Source: Gonium pectorale (taxonomy: Eukaryota; Chlorophyta; Chlorophyceae; Chlamydomonadales; Volvocaceae). From it: DNA of 64,000 nt. Numbering within the stretch: the stretch's first letter is position 1; every line of letters begins with the position of its first letter. The position numbers and the translations under genes are program-made. The stretch spans positions 131,352 to 195,351 of the forward strand of contig LSYV01000075.1 of the NCBI GenBank assembly GCA_001584585.1, written 5' to 3'. Below are positions 13,101-25,093 of this stretch, one piece after another. The notes under the pieces are model-generated. The model ran no database searches and was not told the DNA's origin. It worked only from the letters and a program-made list of their open reading frames with translations.

Positions 13101-15104
13101 CCACCGCCCGATCCAAGGCCCCCGGGCGGCGGATGGGGCCCGGGTGACGAGGGCGGTGGCGAGGGCGGGACAGGCTGCGATAGGATGTCTTTCATGGTAT
13201 GCATGTAGCAACCCGCTGGGCCCCACTGCAGGACGCACTCGGGCGTCATAAGAGTCTGACACTGCGGGCGCGGGTCATTGTTGCGGGGCGGGTGGGAGCA
13301 GGTGTCGACAGGCGAGCCTACCGGTCGAAAAGAACGGAGACGCCTTGCCCCCAACTTTCACGGCTCCAGTCCTACCACACGTGCATGTCCGCCTGCCTGC
13401 CCCATTCGCCAGCCGGCTCACCAGATAGTAGAAGTCCACGGCCCAGATGAGGTAGCCGTTATAGACCGTCTTGTCGTTCGGGTCTGTATCCATCCCATCC
13501 ACCGCCACGTCCGCATTCAACCCCACCGCCGGCCAGCAGCGCTTGACCAGCCGAGCCGACGGGTCGTCGACGCAGTCACCCACGGGCAGGGAGGCGCTTG
13601 TATTCAGCGTCTGGTGTCCGGGGACTGCGGGTGGCCGCGACCAAGTACTGACCAGGAATTCGTACTGCGCTGGTGGCAGACAGGTTCCTGCGGAGGGCAT
13701 GCGGCCAGATAGGAATGGTGGCGTGGTCGCGGCGTGGGCGAGGTGGGTGATGTCAGTAGCTAGCCAACCATTGGAACAGAGCCACGAGGAAAGGCGCATG
13801 GCAGCTACAAAAGGCTAGGCACGTCGGGTGCGGGTAGCCGAACGCGGCATGGTGGCGCCTAGGGGAAATGCATGGCTCCCCTGCGAGTCCGCGGCCATAC
13901 GGTGCCGACACGCGCTACCCCGCCACTCACTCCACACGTTCACGGCGCCCCACGACGCGACGATGCCCAAACGCGACGTGTTGGTGCTCATGCCGGGCCT
14001 GGGAACGCTGACGATCAGATCCATGCCAACCGGCTGTGGAGCCGACAGGGTTGGGGACAAGGGCTCAGCCATGTTCGTGTCCATGTGCAAAGGCTGCAGC
14101 CGGGAGGGCTGGGCAGGGTCCGCCACAGCAGTCGGTGGTACACCGGGCATGCGCCCAGCCCGCCAAGCGTGCGGTTGTGCACGGTTGCGGGTTAAAACGC
14201 AGTCAAGATAAGGTCATTAAACATAGCGACGCTGGAACCCTAGTTCACTGTCGTCGTCCTATTTCGGCCCGTGGAGCGGCCCCGAGCCTCTAGATCAGTA
14301 CGGGGGAGCCCAAGAAAGGGGGAACCCGACTGGGCAGCGGCGGTGCCGCGTGGCACCCGCGTCGCACCGCTACGCCGCAAGGCCAACACCGCCATCCACA
14401 CCACAAGCGACCCTTTATGGTTGGCAAACGGCGCAAGCAAGTCACAGAAGTAGGAGCTCGGACCGTACAGACAACAGACGCACCTGGAACGGCGGCACGT
14501 TGCGGGACTTGATGATCACCACTCTAGAAAAGTTGAGGATTGTACCCGGACCCAGCAGGACCTATCGGTGCACGGGGACACGATGCCATAAGGGGCGTTA
14601 CACGTGTTCCAAAGGATGGGGCCGCGCCGGTTTGCTTCGGCTGCAGCTGTGTGGCGTTTCCCGTTCCTCAGGCCCGTGTCATACCTTAGCCTTGACAAAG
14701 CCCAAGTCGAGCTCTGGCCAGTCGACCATCGCGTCGCGCGTCCCCAGGATGGTGAAGTTACGCTGCAGCAGCACAGGCGTGCGGTAGGGCGCCCAGTCGG
14801 CATCCGTCATGCCCATGTCGGCGGTGATGAGGGCTGTGCTGACGGAGGAGTTGGCCAGCGCCGCTGCCAGCGCCGCGCCCGTGCGGCACTCCACGACGGA
14901 GCCATGCGGCGACCCGCCGGCAGGTCCCGCTGGACTGAAAGCTGCAGCAACGGTTCCCTGAGGGCTACTGGCCACCTGGTAGCTTTGTGCACGCGTTACA
15001 GCGATCAAAGGCAGGCAGAAGAGGAGATGGAGGAGGCGGGACTGGAGGGGGGCTTTGATGTGGGTCGGACCAGCCCGTGTCGCCACCATTGGTTGACCCT
15101 TCAT
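7104..15104 (-). CDS. Receptor-like TKL protein kinase A
   Basis: Predicted single-pass membrane kinase. Exons (minus): 15104-14685, 14561-14484, 14033-13931, 13687-13422, 13261-13045, 12655-12550, an unresolved exon 7 between about 12.5 and 11.9 kb, 11854-10386 (interrupted by the gap 10838-11153), 10176-10065, 9372-9306, 9158-9094, 8872-8810, 8655-8596, 7981-7904, 7298-7104. The start ATG at 15104 is followed by a basic segment and hydrophobic stretch RLLHLLFCLPLIAVTRA, a signal peptide. The extracellular part has conserved Cys (VEC, TCLP, KRCW, CQT, PEC, GCY) and sequons (NSS, NFT, NFS, NTS). Exon 6 encodes a membrane helix ending WWWIRRR. The kinase domain keeps LGKGAFGRVVVG, VAVKL, HRDLKPANV, DFGLSR and APYMAPE, so it should be active; the TKL/Raf-like assignment rests on family knowledge. 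A seven-copy 14-residue repeat lies between beta-3 and alpha-C. Ligand unknown. It is a paralogue of kinase B (30412-37461). Confidence 0.85.
9406..9724. repeat. 14-bp minisatellite with ACCGGT core, about 22 copies
   Basis: Tandem array of a unit close to ggggaccggtgtca, with variation mainly at the last base (a, c or t) and a few substitutions inside units. Each unit carries the palindrome ACCGGT. It lies in the kinase A intron between exons 9 and 10, only about 30 bases from the acceptor of exon 10 on the minus strand, separated from it by a pyrimidine-rich (minus strand) tract. The unit is not a multiple of three, consistent with a noncoding position. Confidence 0.95.
10532..10825 (-). 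repeat. 42-bp in-frame coding minisatellite, seven copies
   Basis: Seven head-to-tail copies of a 42-bp unit begin at 10532, 10574, 10616, 10658, 10700, 10742 and 10784. They are almost identical; the last differs by a C-to-T change that gives Thr for Ala. On the minus strand each unit encodes DPMAGPDAAIGESQ in the frame of kinase A exon 8, upstream of the alpha-C motif LAQEVEVLARCRHPNVV. The array ends 12 bases before the N-gap, so the true copy number may be larger. Confidence 0.95.
10838..11153. other. Assembly gap (316 N) inside kinase A exon 8
   Basis: A run of N separates the glycine-loop/VAVKL half of exon 8 from the tandem-repeat/alpha-C half. The two sides are in different frames across the stated gap length, so either the gap size is arbitrary or the frame is restored within it. 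The adjacent 42-bp repeat array is the likely cause of the assembly break. Confidence 0.98.
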
Positions 15105-16233
15105 TTGAGCATGTGTTAATGTGCTTGGCCTACGCTCGCATCACGGTAGCAGTTAAGCGGCTGGTCAGCGACACGTCAAGAGTGTAAGTGTCTTCGACTC
15201 AGCACCTAAACTATCGGCGCCAATGCACAGAATAGATATAGGAAATGATAGAGTTCATAACGAGGAGTTGCGGTGCTGTAAGCAGTAAGGTTATTACATC
15301 AGTGAACTCATGAACGGCGTCAAGGTTAAACTTATTCTGCATCATAATACAAGCCACAAATATGTTTGATAAGCAATAGGTCGAGGGCGCTCACACCTTA
15401 TCGCAGGGCTCAGCTATTACACACTGTACGTTGTGCCGTGACAGCTCAGTGCGCCCAGAAACGGTGCACTTGCAACTCTACGGCTTTATTCCACCTATTT
15501 CGTTTCATGCAGCTGCGTATGCCTGCACACAAACCAGTTAGTGGGAGGCTGACTGACTTCCGTGGTTGCCGCACAAGACGCGAGGCAAGGCATTGGGACC
15601 TTACATATAATTATCTTAATTCCGTAACGCTCGCACACACTCGCAGGAGAGGAAGGGCACGTGCACGTCGCTACGCACGATGCACTGCTGCCCAGCGTTT
15701 TTGCACGACTGCCAGTTGTAAAGCTTGTATAGAAAGGGACCGACAGCGTCGACAGCCATCTGGACAGAGGCAGTCACAACCATCCGGTCGCGGTTTGTTG
15801 CAGGTTGCGCTAAAGCATGGGCTTCGTGCAACAGAGCATACCCATTCACAGCTCCGACGGGGTTTAATGGTTGGGAGAAATCCAAGGGCAACGCCCGTGG
15901 TCTGTTGGCGCAAGTACTACTACTGCAGATGTTCCGATGTTGGCGTCATCCGGTCCGCTGGCTAACACAGCAGGATGGCACATAGCTGGACACGGTTTGC
16001 ATACGGTTTGGAATAAGAATCGTGCATGGTAAGGGCGTCTGAGGGCGTTCATGCACACGGTACCCAGTCACGGTACCTTTTCTTGCAGTACCCGAAGCAC
16101 CCAGTATGGGCACGTATGTGCACGCAGGGCCCGCCAACGGACTTGCACGGTGCCATGTTTGTTTTGTTTGCTAGGGTTGCTTGCTTGCTACTTGCTCACA
16201 AGTCTGTCTTGAACACGCAGTTTGTTAAATTTT

Positions 16234-16282
16234 GTTACATAGAATGCATACATAGATTATGTTACATAGAATGCATACATAG
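16234..16282. repeat. 22-bp direct repeat, two copies
   Basis: Two exact copies of a 22-bp unit starting gttacatagaatgc occur at 16234-16255 and 16261-16282, separated by five bases, in an AT-richer pocket. No coding function is apparent. Confidence 0.85.
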
Positions 16283-18102
16283 CATACAGAGTTGCAAGAC
16301 AAAGTTGCCTGCGTGCGGGGTGGCCAAGGGCGAATCCCGAATGGCTGGGGCGAAAAGGGCGAAGGGGTCATGATGGCCATTTGTACAAGTTGTACAAGCT
16401 TCAGCACCTGACGGCACCTACGCCCAGCACGGGCTATGGCGCGCCCGCTGTCCCAGGTACCATATCCTGTAATCAGGCTGTCCCCGCATTGGATGGCCCC
16501 CCTGAATCGCATTTATGTTGTGAACTGAAGGCGCGTTTATCTGACGTTTAGCACATCAGCAGATGAGTTCGGCACAGCCATAATCGTATCGTGCCTGATT
16601 AACGCCAGGGCCAGGGCGTTTGGCAAGAGCGCGTGTCAATCCTGCCTGCGCACCATCACTTTCATGTGCAACATAAAGACCCCGTATGCGCAGGCGAACG
16701 ACGGGACTCTCCAGCAGAATCCGGCCTGCTTAGCCAACCAACAGACATTACCGGTAACAAGCGGCCCGGGCCACCCTGTGCCACTTAACCGAGATGGACC
16801 GCGCATGCTCACTAACAGACGCATACATCCTAAACATCGGTCCACCAGCGACAGCGCAACCAGTTTTGCTGCAAGTTTCCAGACCTGTAGATGATGCAGC
16901 CGTAAGCCGGCACACATGCGCGTGGAATTCACGCTCCACCACCAACCAACGGGCGCTGGCCTGGCTAGCAAGCTGCACGCACAGCTTCCTCGTCATGTTT
17001 GATGCCCGAAGGACTAACCATGACATCGTTTATCAGGAGGGCACGTTGACATAGGATATAATGCTCCGCGGGCTGCGGAAAGCATTGGGCGCGCACCAAC
17101 CAATCTTGTATCAACAGAGAATATCACGATCAAGGGCAGGCGGACGGCCGGGCGCCCCTGACTACGAACCAACTTGGTCAGGCACCGACTGCCGGGCACA
17201 ACGGGACACTGAAACACCGCAACAGCCGACAGCTGCAACATATAGAAGAAATTGTACCATAATCCTGACGGAGCTGCAGGGACTGGGAAGTCTCGCGCAA
17301 TGCACACGACACGCTCGCTTGCTGTAACACAGTATAAGGAGATATGTATGTTACGGCGGGCATGGCCCGTAACGCCACCGATCTGAGGTACATGATGCAA
17401 TCAGCAAAACGACCTCTGGGGTGCGATAAGATGTACGGGAAATGTTACGGTGCGAAGATACGGCACGCTCGGCCAGCCCGCACGTCCCAGTCGCAGGGGA
17501 GTCAGAGCAATGCACGGGCGAGGCTCCCCGGCACGCCCTAAGCTACTTAGGCAAGCACGAGTGGAAACACAGCCATCGCGCAACCCAGTCGTGTCCTCGG
17601 CAAAGTATGATGGGTAACAGGGCGTAAGGCCTAACAGCGCACAAGGTGAAGAAACTACAATGCTGACACGAAAACAACGACAGATGCCATCTACGCGCGG
17701 AAGGGTGTGACGATTATCCCACAGTAATGTACGACCCAGGGCTTTCCCAGGAGGCGCCGCCCTGAAGCGCACACTCTGCCCAACGACTCTACACTCGGAC
17801 TGATCAATTCCAAGTCAGTGCAGACGCGCGGGGTCTCATGAGGCGCGGTCGGCACCAGGCCTTTTGATACATGTGGAGGATAATGGGAGGCTGCAGCATT
17901 CCTTTGCCGGGAGGCGCAACGCCAGGGGACAACCCTGCACAGCCGACGCGCACCGTACATGTACACGCGCCTATCCCCTCGCATATGCCTCCTTAGACAT
18001 ACTGTACAAGCACATGTCGTATTCGTGTGATGGCGGCCTGCCAAGCTGCTTCAGCAGGCGCAGGCCAAGCGCCATTGCGCCGCCGCATTGACGAAGGCAG
18101 GC

Positions 18103-18107
18103 TTACA
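18103..18107 (-). terminator. Candidate TGTAA polyadenylation signal of RbcX
   Basis: TGTAA is the usual polyadenylation motif of chlorophyte nuclear genes. It lies about 220 bases past the RbcX stop codon on the same strand. Assignment is by position only. Confidence 0.4.
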
Positions 18108-18326
18108 CTTGTCAAGCTGGAGGCCTAGTTGCCACATGGACGGCCTCCGCACGGTAACGCCAGAGCCCATGACTGCTTCACTGCGACAGGCCACGACCTA
18201 CCGCGCAGGAAGCGTTGCTTACTTTTGTACACGTGCTGCAGCCGCACACACAGCGCCATTCCACGCCTTCGCCCACCGGCTCACCACTAGGCGGCGCTGT
18301 CGCCACGGCCTCCCCGGCCAACTCCG

Positions 18327-19583
18327 TTAGGCCCTGCCGCACGGCGGCTGCGGCGCCGGCGGCGGCACGCCGCCGTCCGCCTCGTCCGCCGATAGGACGC
18401 TTGCGCCGCCGACGCCGCTGAGGGAGGCCTGGAGGCTGGCCATGGCTGCATCGCGCATGAGGCGCGTGTTGGCCTCGCGGGTTTCCCTGCTGGCCAGCTC
18501 CGCCACCTCATCCCAGTGGAACTCATCCAGGTAGGCCTCGCGCACCTCCATCAGGCGCATGGCTGGACGGCGTGGGTTCGCCATTTGGGTTGTGGGGCAA
18601 AAGGCGGGTGAGCGAAGGCGGCGGCGGTGGTGGGGAACGTGCAGAACGGCGTCAGAGGCGCGGGCCAACCAAAAACAGGGCTGCGCATCAGACCTGTGCC
18701 CTGTACCCTGGACGCACACTTGACGCGCAGATAGCCAGTCTTTCCCACCCCGGGCATACCAAGGGCGTGGTTCTTGCGCATGACGCTGGCGAGCCACTCG
18801 TCGCCACCTTCGCCCTTCATCGGGACGCCCAAGAAGTCCTGTGGCGTGCAGGAGAAAACGATGGGCAAAGCAGTTCCTTGCTCTGCCCCATTCCCCACTC
18901 TCCGGTAAATCGGTCTCGTGTTTTCGCTTAGTGGAGCTACATGAGTAAGAACAAATCGCACCATCAGGTCGAGGTAGCTCTGCTGGTTGTACGACGTGTG
19001 TCCCGTTATGGAGGGCCCGGCGGGACCTTGCAGTTGCTCTAATACGACCCTGATGAGGGAGGGACAGGCAACGCCAGCTGTCAACAGTCACTCCAGATGA
19101 CCGAAACGAGGCGACGGTATATCAGCAGGTGATCGTCACCAAGGCCAACGTCAGCAACCAGGCGCACAGTATGTGTGCAATGTGGGAAAGGGTTTGGATG
19201 TCGCCACGGCTTGAGCTAGGTTCCACACTGCTAGCGCGCCCCAGTGCACCAGTACGCGCGGGAAAGTGGCCCCGTGATTTCCTTTCGCCGCCAAACGTGC
19301 ATAGTGACGCCAAAGATGAGATATGCGCTGCGGCAGCTGTTTCTGCTGCTTCTCACGCCTGAGATGAGGGCCCTTCCGAAACCTGGATGCCATACCGAGC
19401 TGCCACGAAGGTGAACAGACTCCGCAACGCCTTCGCTGCCTTTTTCTCAGGGCTTTGACCCGAGAAAGAGTCTGCAGGGACGTGCATGCGGGCTACCACC
19501 GGCAGAACTGCCTTTCGCGCCAGGCCGCGCCGCGCCGCATGTTGAGTCAAGCCGGGACGGGGTCTCGCGTACTGGATGTTCAT
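18327..19583 (-). CDS. RBCX: RbcX-type Rubisco assembly chaperone, plastid
   Basis: Four exons (minus): 19583-19396, 19049-18962, 18838-18760, 18562-18327; total 591 nt, 196 residues, with phases 2, 0 and 1 fitting exactly. RbcX dimers hold the C-terminal tail of the Rubisco large subunit during assembly of the L8 core in the stroma. The assignment comes from the family pattern SPEKKAAKALRSLFTFVAAR, then YNQQSYLDLM, DEWLASVMRKNHALAMRLME and VREAYLDEFHWDEVAELA, which matches plant RbcX2-like proteins in order and spacing. Residues 1-32 are rich in Arg and Ala and lack acidic residues, as in a chloroplast transit peptide. An earlier in-frame GTG-started extension exists, but the ATG at 19583 is the first ATG. 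The C-terminus beyond the helical core is a roughly 35-residue Ala/Pro-rich tail. Which eukaryotic RbcX subtype it is cannot be settled without a tree. Confidence 0.88.
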
Positions 19584-21528
19584 ACTTATGCCGCTGTGTA
19601 ATCTTCCGGGACAGCTGTTATAAGAAGTAGGGTTTAGGTTGATATATGCTACTTGCACTATTGAGCCGAATATGATAGGCTCAACTTGAATGGGTAGGCG
19701 GTATAGGGAAAGTCAAAAAGGAAGCCTGTATTGAAACGACAGTTGCGAATACGTTGAAAGGTCAAATGGACATATTAGACGCGTCACAGACCGCGGTCGA
19801 TATCTCCGAACAGAGGTGCTTATAATGTTTGACTGGATACAGGCCCGAGTGGCCGGAGGGCCTGGCCCCGGGACCGGCTGTAGTTGCAGGATGGGACAAA
19901 GCGGAATACAATCAAGGCTGGACTCAAACCAACACAAATACTGTTTGGATTGCTTGGGCAGTTGGCCTACATTGCGCTGAAGCTCCCGACGGACCCATGG
20001 GCCCACGTCAGACCGGACCTGACTGGAAAACGCACGTTTGCAGCTGATGACGCGGCATGGGGCCAGCCTTGGTCATCCACATGCGGACATGAAGGGACGC
20101 TGACTGGGGCCTTCATCATCTTACTGAACTGGCGCGGGCCATCATGGGCGAGGTTGCGTCGTATGAGGTACCCCATACATCCCCATATCACGGCACAAGC
20201 ATCCGTGCTTTGAGCTCGCCGTTCAGCTCCATATTCACGCCATCCGATGTGTTGGTACAAGCGCTGTGCGAAACGCTTTTCCGGAACGTGTGGCCCCGTC
20301 TCAGAGGCACAGCATGAGCGCCTGCAGCCTGTTTCTGCCCATCCCAAATGTCATAGGTGTCAAAACACGCACTACATACGTCTCAAACGCCATCGGCCCT
20401 TACGGGGGTCTCGGCGAAAGGTCGCCAACCCACCTTCCACCACATGAGCCAAGCTTCACAGCCGTTCATCCGTGCTCAGACTGCGCACGCAGACTGCTTC
20501 CCGCTTAAGGTATTGAGCGCAATTCTTAAACCCCTTACCAGGTTCAGCTGGCGGAACGTGCAATTTGCCCCGCGCCCCGATGCGACCAAAAAGTGTCCGC
20601 GCATCGCGGGGCGCTCTCCGGTCCGATGCCCTGTCTGTCTGCCGCCCGCCCTGCTCTCCCATCAGCTGCGCATGGCGCAAGCACAACACCGCTGAGCAGC
20701 GCTTCTGCACCTTCACCGTTTATTTCCGCCCTTGCATAGTTCGGCGGCACGTCCGAGGCCTATGTACAGATGTTGGGGCGGCTTCTACCTTTCTGCTTTC
20801 TCCGCCCGAGCCACCAAACCGGCTGAACACAGCCTCAACTTGCTTCGAGACAACTACGATCCGCTGAGGGCATCGCCGCACAGTAAGCATCCACCGTGTA
20901 GAGCCCTCCAGCACGCCCGGTCCTCCCGCTGCCCAGGTCCGCTCCCCCTCCACCGCCTCTCTCGCCCGCTGCACCACCTGTTCACCACCGCCATTCGCCT
21001 GTCATGGTATGAGGTCCGCAGAATCCACCGCCGCTCACTCCAGGAAGCCGGTCCGCAACAAACAGACCTAGACACACGGAAACACACAAAGATCCGACCC
21101 TCGCTTGATGCGTCATGGCCCCAACCCACGCCGAACTCCTCATTCCGGGCTAAGCTGGCATGAAGTTGACGTCAACGGGGCCAGGTAGGGAACCGGAAGC
21201 GCCACGTCTGGAGCTCAGCTGAGCCGCAAGCGGTGTACGGGGCATGTGTCTTGGCGGCCCCATCGCGGCCAGCGACGAGCTTCTGCAGCTTTGCCACAGT
21301 AGCACCCTGATTGCCTAAAACGACAGACTACTTTGCCCGACCATCAGGCGGCGTGCCAGAGCGGCTGCCCCTAACTCCACACGTCCACAGGAGACACTAC
21401 CCGATTGCCGCCGTCCTTACTTGCGCCATCGCAACCGCCGCAGCTGCCATTGCCACCTGCGAGCCCGCTCGCGCCATTGCGCCCCGCAAACTGGCTCAAT
21501 CCTGGCATGCAAGCAGACGCAGCAGCCG
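19584..21528. other. Intergenic stretch between RbcX and the CLT gene
   Basis: Holds the RbcX promoter just above 19583 and the 3' region of the transporter gene just below 21529. Several open frames overlap at 20260-21160, but none has a recognisable motif or consistent splice borders. I see no RNA gene or repeat here. Confidence 0.5.
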
Positions 21529-24500
21529 CTAGCCCGCGCTGGCTTCTCCGCCCGAGCTATTGCGCGGCTGCGGATTCCTCAACCCCCGCAGCAGCCACCG
21601 CCAGCTCTCCCAGTTGTAGGTGGCCAAGCCGGCCATCAGAAGCGCTGCGCCCAGCAGGAAGTTGGGGCCCAGCATCGCCGGCTCCTGAGGGCGGGCCGGC
21701 AAGGTGGGCGATAACCCCGGAAGGGGGGCGCTAGTCAGGATAGGAACTAGTCATTCGTATGGCGCTTCCATAGATTGGTAGCGGACTCGGGGGGCTGCGA
21801 CGGAGGCACGAACATGTGAGCATTATCCGAAGCGGGAGAATCACAACTGTTAGGACTGAATCTCGGTCAGCCATGGCGGCATGGCTGGCTTAGGCAGGCC
21901 ACGCGCGAGGGCGGTACGCTATGGGGAGTCCGGGGCAGCCAGCACCGCGCATGCCCGAGACCCCATGCTGGGTGACCATGCCGTACATGGGCGCGGTACG
22001 GCATCTACGACGTACCAGGTACGGCAAGGGCAGCGTGAAGGCAGCGATGGTGAGGGGCACCAGCGACGAGCCCACGAGTGTGGTGGTCACGGAGCCCACG
22101 CTGCAAGGTTGCGCGTGGAAGGAGGGCGAATCAGAGGACGAGGATCTGGCGGCGAACGTAACGGGACCAAACGCTCCGGGAGGCGCACGGCAGCGTGCAT
22201 GCGCAAGCTTGCCATCAAGCGGAGACGGGGTCAGGCGGGGGATCAGGCACGGGCATCAGCGGGGGCTGCGGGTCCCCGGCGCTGGCTAGCCGTTCCTCCG
22301 CCACACCCTTATACTCAGCCTGTCTCGATGCTACCCCAGAGACACGATCAGCAGCGCGGGTAATGCATGGCCCTATCCGCGGCTCCTACATCGTGTGCGC
22401 CGCCGCACAACCCCCGCCCGCACTCCGGACCATTCTTGAACACAAGCCACCCACATGCCACACCCCAGCGACCCGTCCGCCACCCCCCATAACATCCCTC
22501 CGCAAACCGCACCTCCGCAGCAGGGAGAGGATCGAGATGTTGAACGCCAGGTTGGTCACCACGTACGACAACGCCAGCAGCGGCGTGCTGTACTGCATCC
22601 AGCCGCCGGCGACGCCGGCCGTCGCCCCTGCCTCCCCCAGGAATGCTCGCAGCGAGGCCGCCATGTGGGAGGGCAGGTCCGACAGGGCCAGGCCCTTGAT
22701 GGCGGTGGTCGCTGGCAGGAGCAGCAGCACAAAAACCGCCTGGAAGAGCGAGCCGAACGAGTTGACCACGAAGATGTCCAGCGGCCGGCCCAGGGTCGCA
22801 GCTGCGGAACTATCACGGGGAAGGGCGGGGCCAGTACGGAGCGGGGTAGGGGCAAGGGCAAAGGCCAGGGCCGCACATGCCACTGTTGAGCGGCCGCACG
22901 CAACAAGGGCTGTGGATAAAAGGGCCGTGTTACCGTAGAGCACCCGTGCTGAATGTGCTGTCTGGGATTCGGCAGCCGCCGGCCGTGCGCAGTGCGCCCC
23001 ACCTGAACACCCGCTCCTTTATGCAGTTGGCTATGGCGGGGAAGGCGAAACACGAGACGCACACCGCGACGTAGCGGAGCTCCACCTCAGCGGCCGCGGC
23101 GGCGTTGCTGACGGCAGCCGCTGCCGCCGCGGCGGCGCTGCCGGCGGTCTGCGGCAGCCACTGGGCCAGCGCGGCGGGCGGGATGGCGGCGGCGCTGACA
23201 CCCGCTACCACCAGTGCTGCTCCGGCCAGCTGTGCCCGGGAGTAACTGTGGGGGCGGGGGCACAGCCATTCCGGGCGAGCGGAACAAGGGAGCTCAAGGC
23301 GAGTGCTCGAGGACGGGGCTGCGACGATCCAGTGAAAGTTGGGACCGGGCGGGAATGTGGAGATAACACTCCGTCCCGGACCTCAGTGACAAGCTCAATG
23401 ACAACAGTGCACCACACATGGGCCGCCGCGCGGCGCGGTGAAGCCCACTAGGAGGATCCTAAGTACGCGGCGGCACTTTCGCCATGGGCCCAATTGGACC
23501 TCGCTATGAGGTCCAATGGGCCCCAGCGAGGGCCTGCCCCTCGACCAGGCCCGTCCCCGGCTACCGTAGTTGTGGCCGGGTCTTCCCAACACGGCATCGC
23601 CACCATCACGTACACCAAAGGTCCCTTACCCCTATCCCTAGCCCGGTTTCCTTGCCCCTGCCCCTTGCCCCCGCCGCCTTTCTCACAGCCCTGCGCCCGC
23701 CGTACCGACCGGGTTCCCAGGATGAGGCTGGCGAACAGCAGGCTCCACACCAGGTATGTCTGGTTGACCACCGGCAGCAGCGGCCCGGGGATGTGCGCCG
23801 CGCCGGCCATGAACAGCAGCTGCGCCACCGCCTCGCACGCGCCCACGACGGCCAGCGGGCGCTTGTCGATGGACAGCATCGGCCGAGTCACGCGGCCCGC
23901 CCTGGCGGAGGCGAAGCCGCGGAGGGGAGGAGGGATGCACAGAGGGAAGTAGGTGCGTCGCGGAAACGAGCCGCTGGGCTGCATGGCCCCGGGACCTGCA
24001 GAACAGCTGCGTGCACCTGTGCGGTGTAGTGCATGACGATTGAGTACGTCAGCTGCCGGGGCAGCTGCCGGAATTGCAGGCAGATGCCTCAAGGCACTTG
24101 GTATGGGCCGGCATGCCGGTTGGGACCCATGCCAGTTGGGACCTGTCCCAAGGCCCGTGCCCGCAGCAATTCCCCGAGCGGAAGTAACCGGCGTTGTGTC
24201 CCCAGCACGCTTACCATTACGGGTCAACCACGATATCGCCGAGCCTGCCGTACCTGAACCGCACGGCCAGTGCCGTGAAGTACACGGCCAGATACCCCAG
24301 GTTCTGCAACTGGGCCAGGAAGAAGATGTGGTCCCGAAGCGGTACCAGGGCCATCTTGTACAGAACCCGGTTCGTTACGCCCGTCAGCAGGACGAGCGCC
24401 ACCAGAGCCTGGCATGAAAGGCAGGGGTGTTGGGAACGCGCCGCAGGCGCAAGTCTGTGCCCGGTGCGGGTATGCTATAGCAGCAGGAATGGGGGGGGTC

Positions 24501-24944
24501 AAAATCGCCGCCGGGAGGGCCTTTTATCGCTGCCAAGTAGCAAGACAGCAGTGGCAGTGGCATGACCGTCAGTTCTGCCCTCCTTACCAGCAACTTGACG
24601 TGGTTTCCACCCGTTCGTGAGTGCCGCTCCTGCTCTGATCCATTGCGATGGGAATCCGGCTGCTCCGCGGGGCCTGCAGGGCCGACCGTAGACCTGGCGT
24701 GTACCTGTCGGGCTGTAGTTCTGACCGTCGGGACATGCCGCCCCGGCAGCCAGTTTGAATTGGTGCTTTGATGTGGTGCCTCATGACGTATATGATAAGT
24801 GCTTGTACATGCAGTTAAGATGGGCTTGCGTTGACGGAAGTGGGGTCGCAGGTGAAGCTGTCTGAGCAGGGAAGACATGTTGGCAACATACTGAAGGTCA
24901 GAGTAACTCGGCCTAGTCTGCAAGGAGCCTCGAGCGAGCCTCAT
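21529..24944 (-). CDS. CLT: CRT-like plastid thiol transporter (CLT family)
   Basis: Seven exons (minus): 24944-24588, 24408-24221, 23901-23710, 23245-23003, 22809-22513, 22100-22016, 21684-21529; 1518 nt, 505 residues, all phases consistent. It belongs to the drug/metabolite transporter superfamily related to PfCRT; Arabidopsis CLT proteins move glutathione and gamma-glutamylcysteine across the plastid envelope. Supporting motifs are TNRVLYKMALVPL, FFLAQLQNLGYLAVYF, LPVVNQTYLVWSLLFASLIL, LDIFVVNSFGSLFQAVFVLL and FTLPLPYL, in family order. About ten hydrophobic helices follow an Arg/Ser/Thr/His-rich N-terminus of about 115 residues that looks like a transit peptide. A second in-frame ATG at 24878 is an alternative start. 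The donor after exon 2 is GTAATG, because the nearby GTAAGC would retain a stop codon. The gene is divergent from SAL1. Confidence 0.9.
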
Positions 24945-25093
24945 CAAGAAGCACCTCCAACGAACTTAACCGTCTCTGTCCCGCAGGTGCACAGCCTATT
25001 GAAATGGGTCGCCTTCGTATCCACACGGGCTTTCGGTTCGGCTGCTTGCATACCAACAGGCCAACAGCCAAGTAGCGAACAGTGTGACACAGG
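24945..25093. promoter_or_regulatory. Candidate bidirectional promoter, CLT and SAL1
   Basis: Only 149 bp separate the CLT start codon (minus) from the SAL1 start codon (plus), so both 5' UTRs and the core promoters must share this segment. No obvious TATA box is visible. If the CLT start at 24878 is used, the shared region is 215 bp. Confidence 0.6.

Larger units (their letters stand above)
15105..18326. other. Intergenic stretch between kinase A start and RbcX end
   Basis: No gene is supported. The part just above 15104 must hold the kinase A promoter. A minus-strand frame at 15616-15891 gives a plausible-looking peptide but weak codon preference and no splice partners. TTACA at 18103-18107 reads TGTAA on the minus strand about 220 bases beyond the RbcX stop and is a candidate polyadenylation signal for that gene. 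A short direct repeat is at 16234-16282. Confidence 0.5.

Noticed and set aside
15616..15891. 91-residue minus-strand frame with plausible composition upstream of kinase A
   Set aside because: Weak codon preference, no start context or splice partners, and no family recognised.
18741..18775. GMPGVGKT, resembling a nucleotide-binding P-loop, on the minus strand
   Set aside because: It is read across the intron after RbcX exon 3; the exon ends at the G before GTATGC and the motif is not in the spliced protein.
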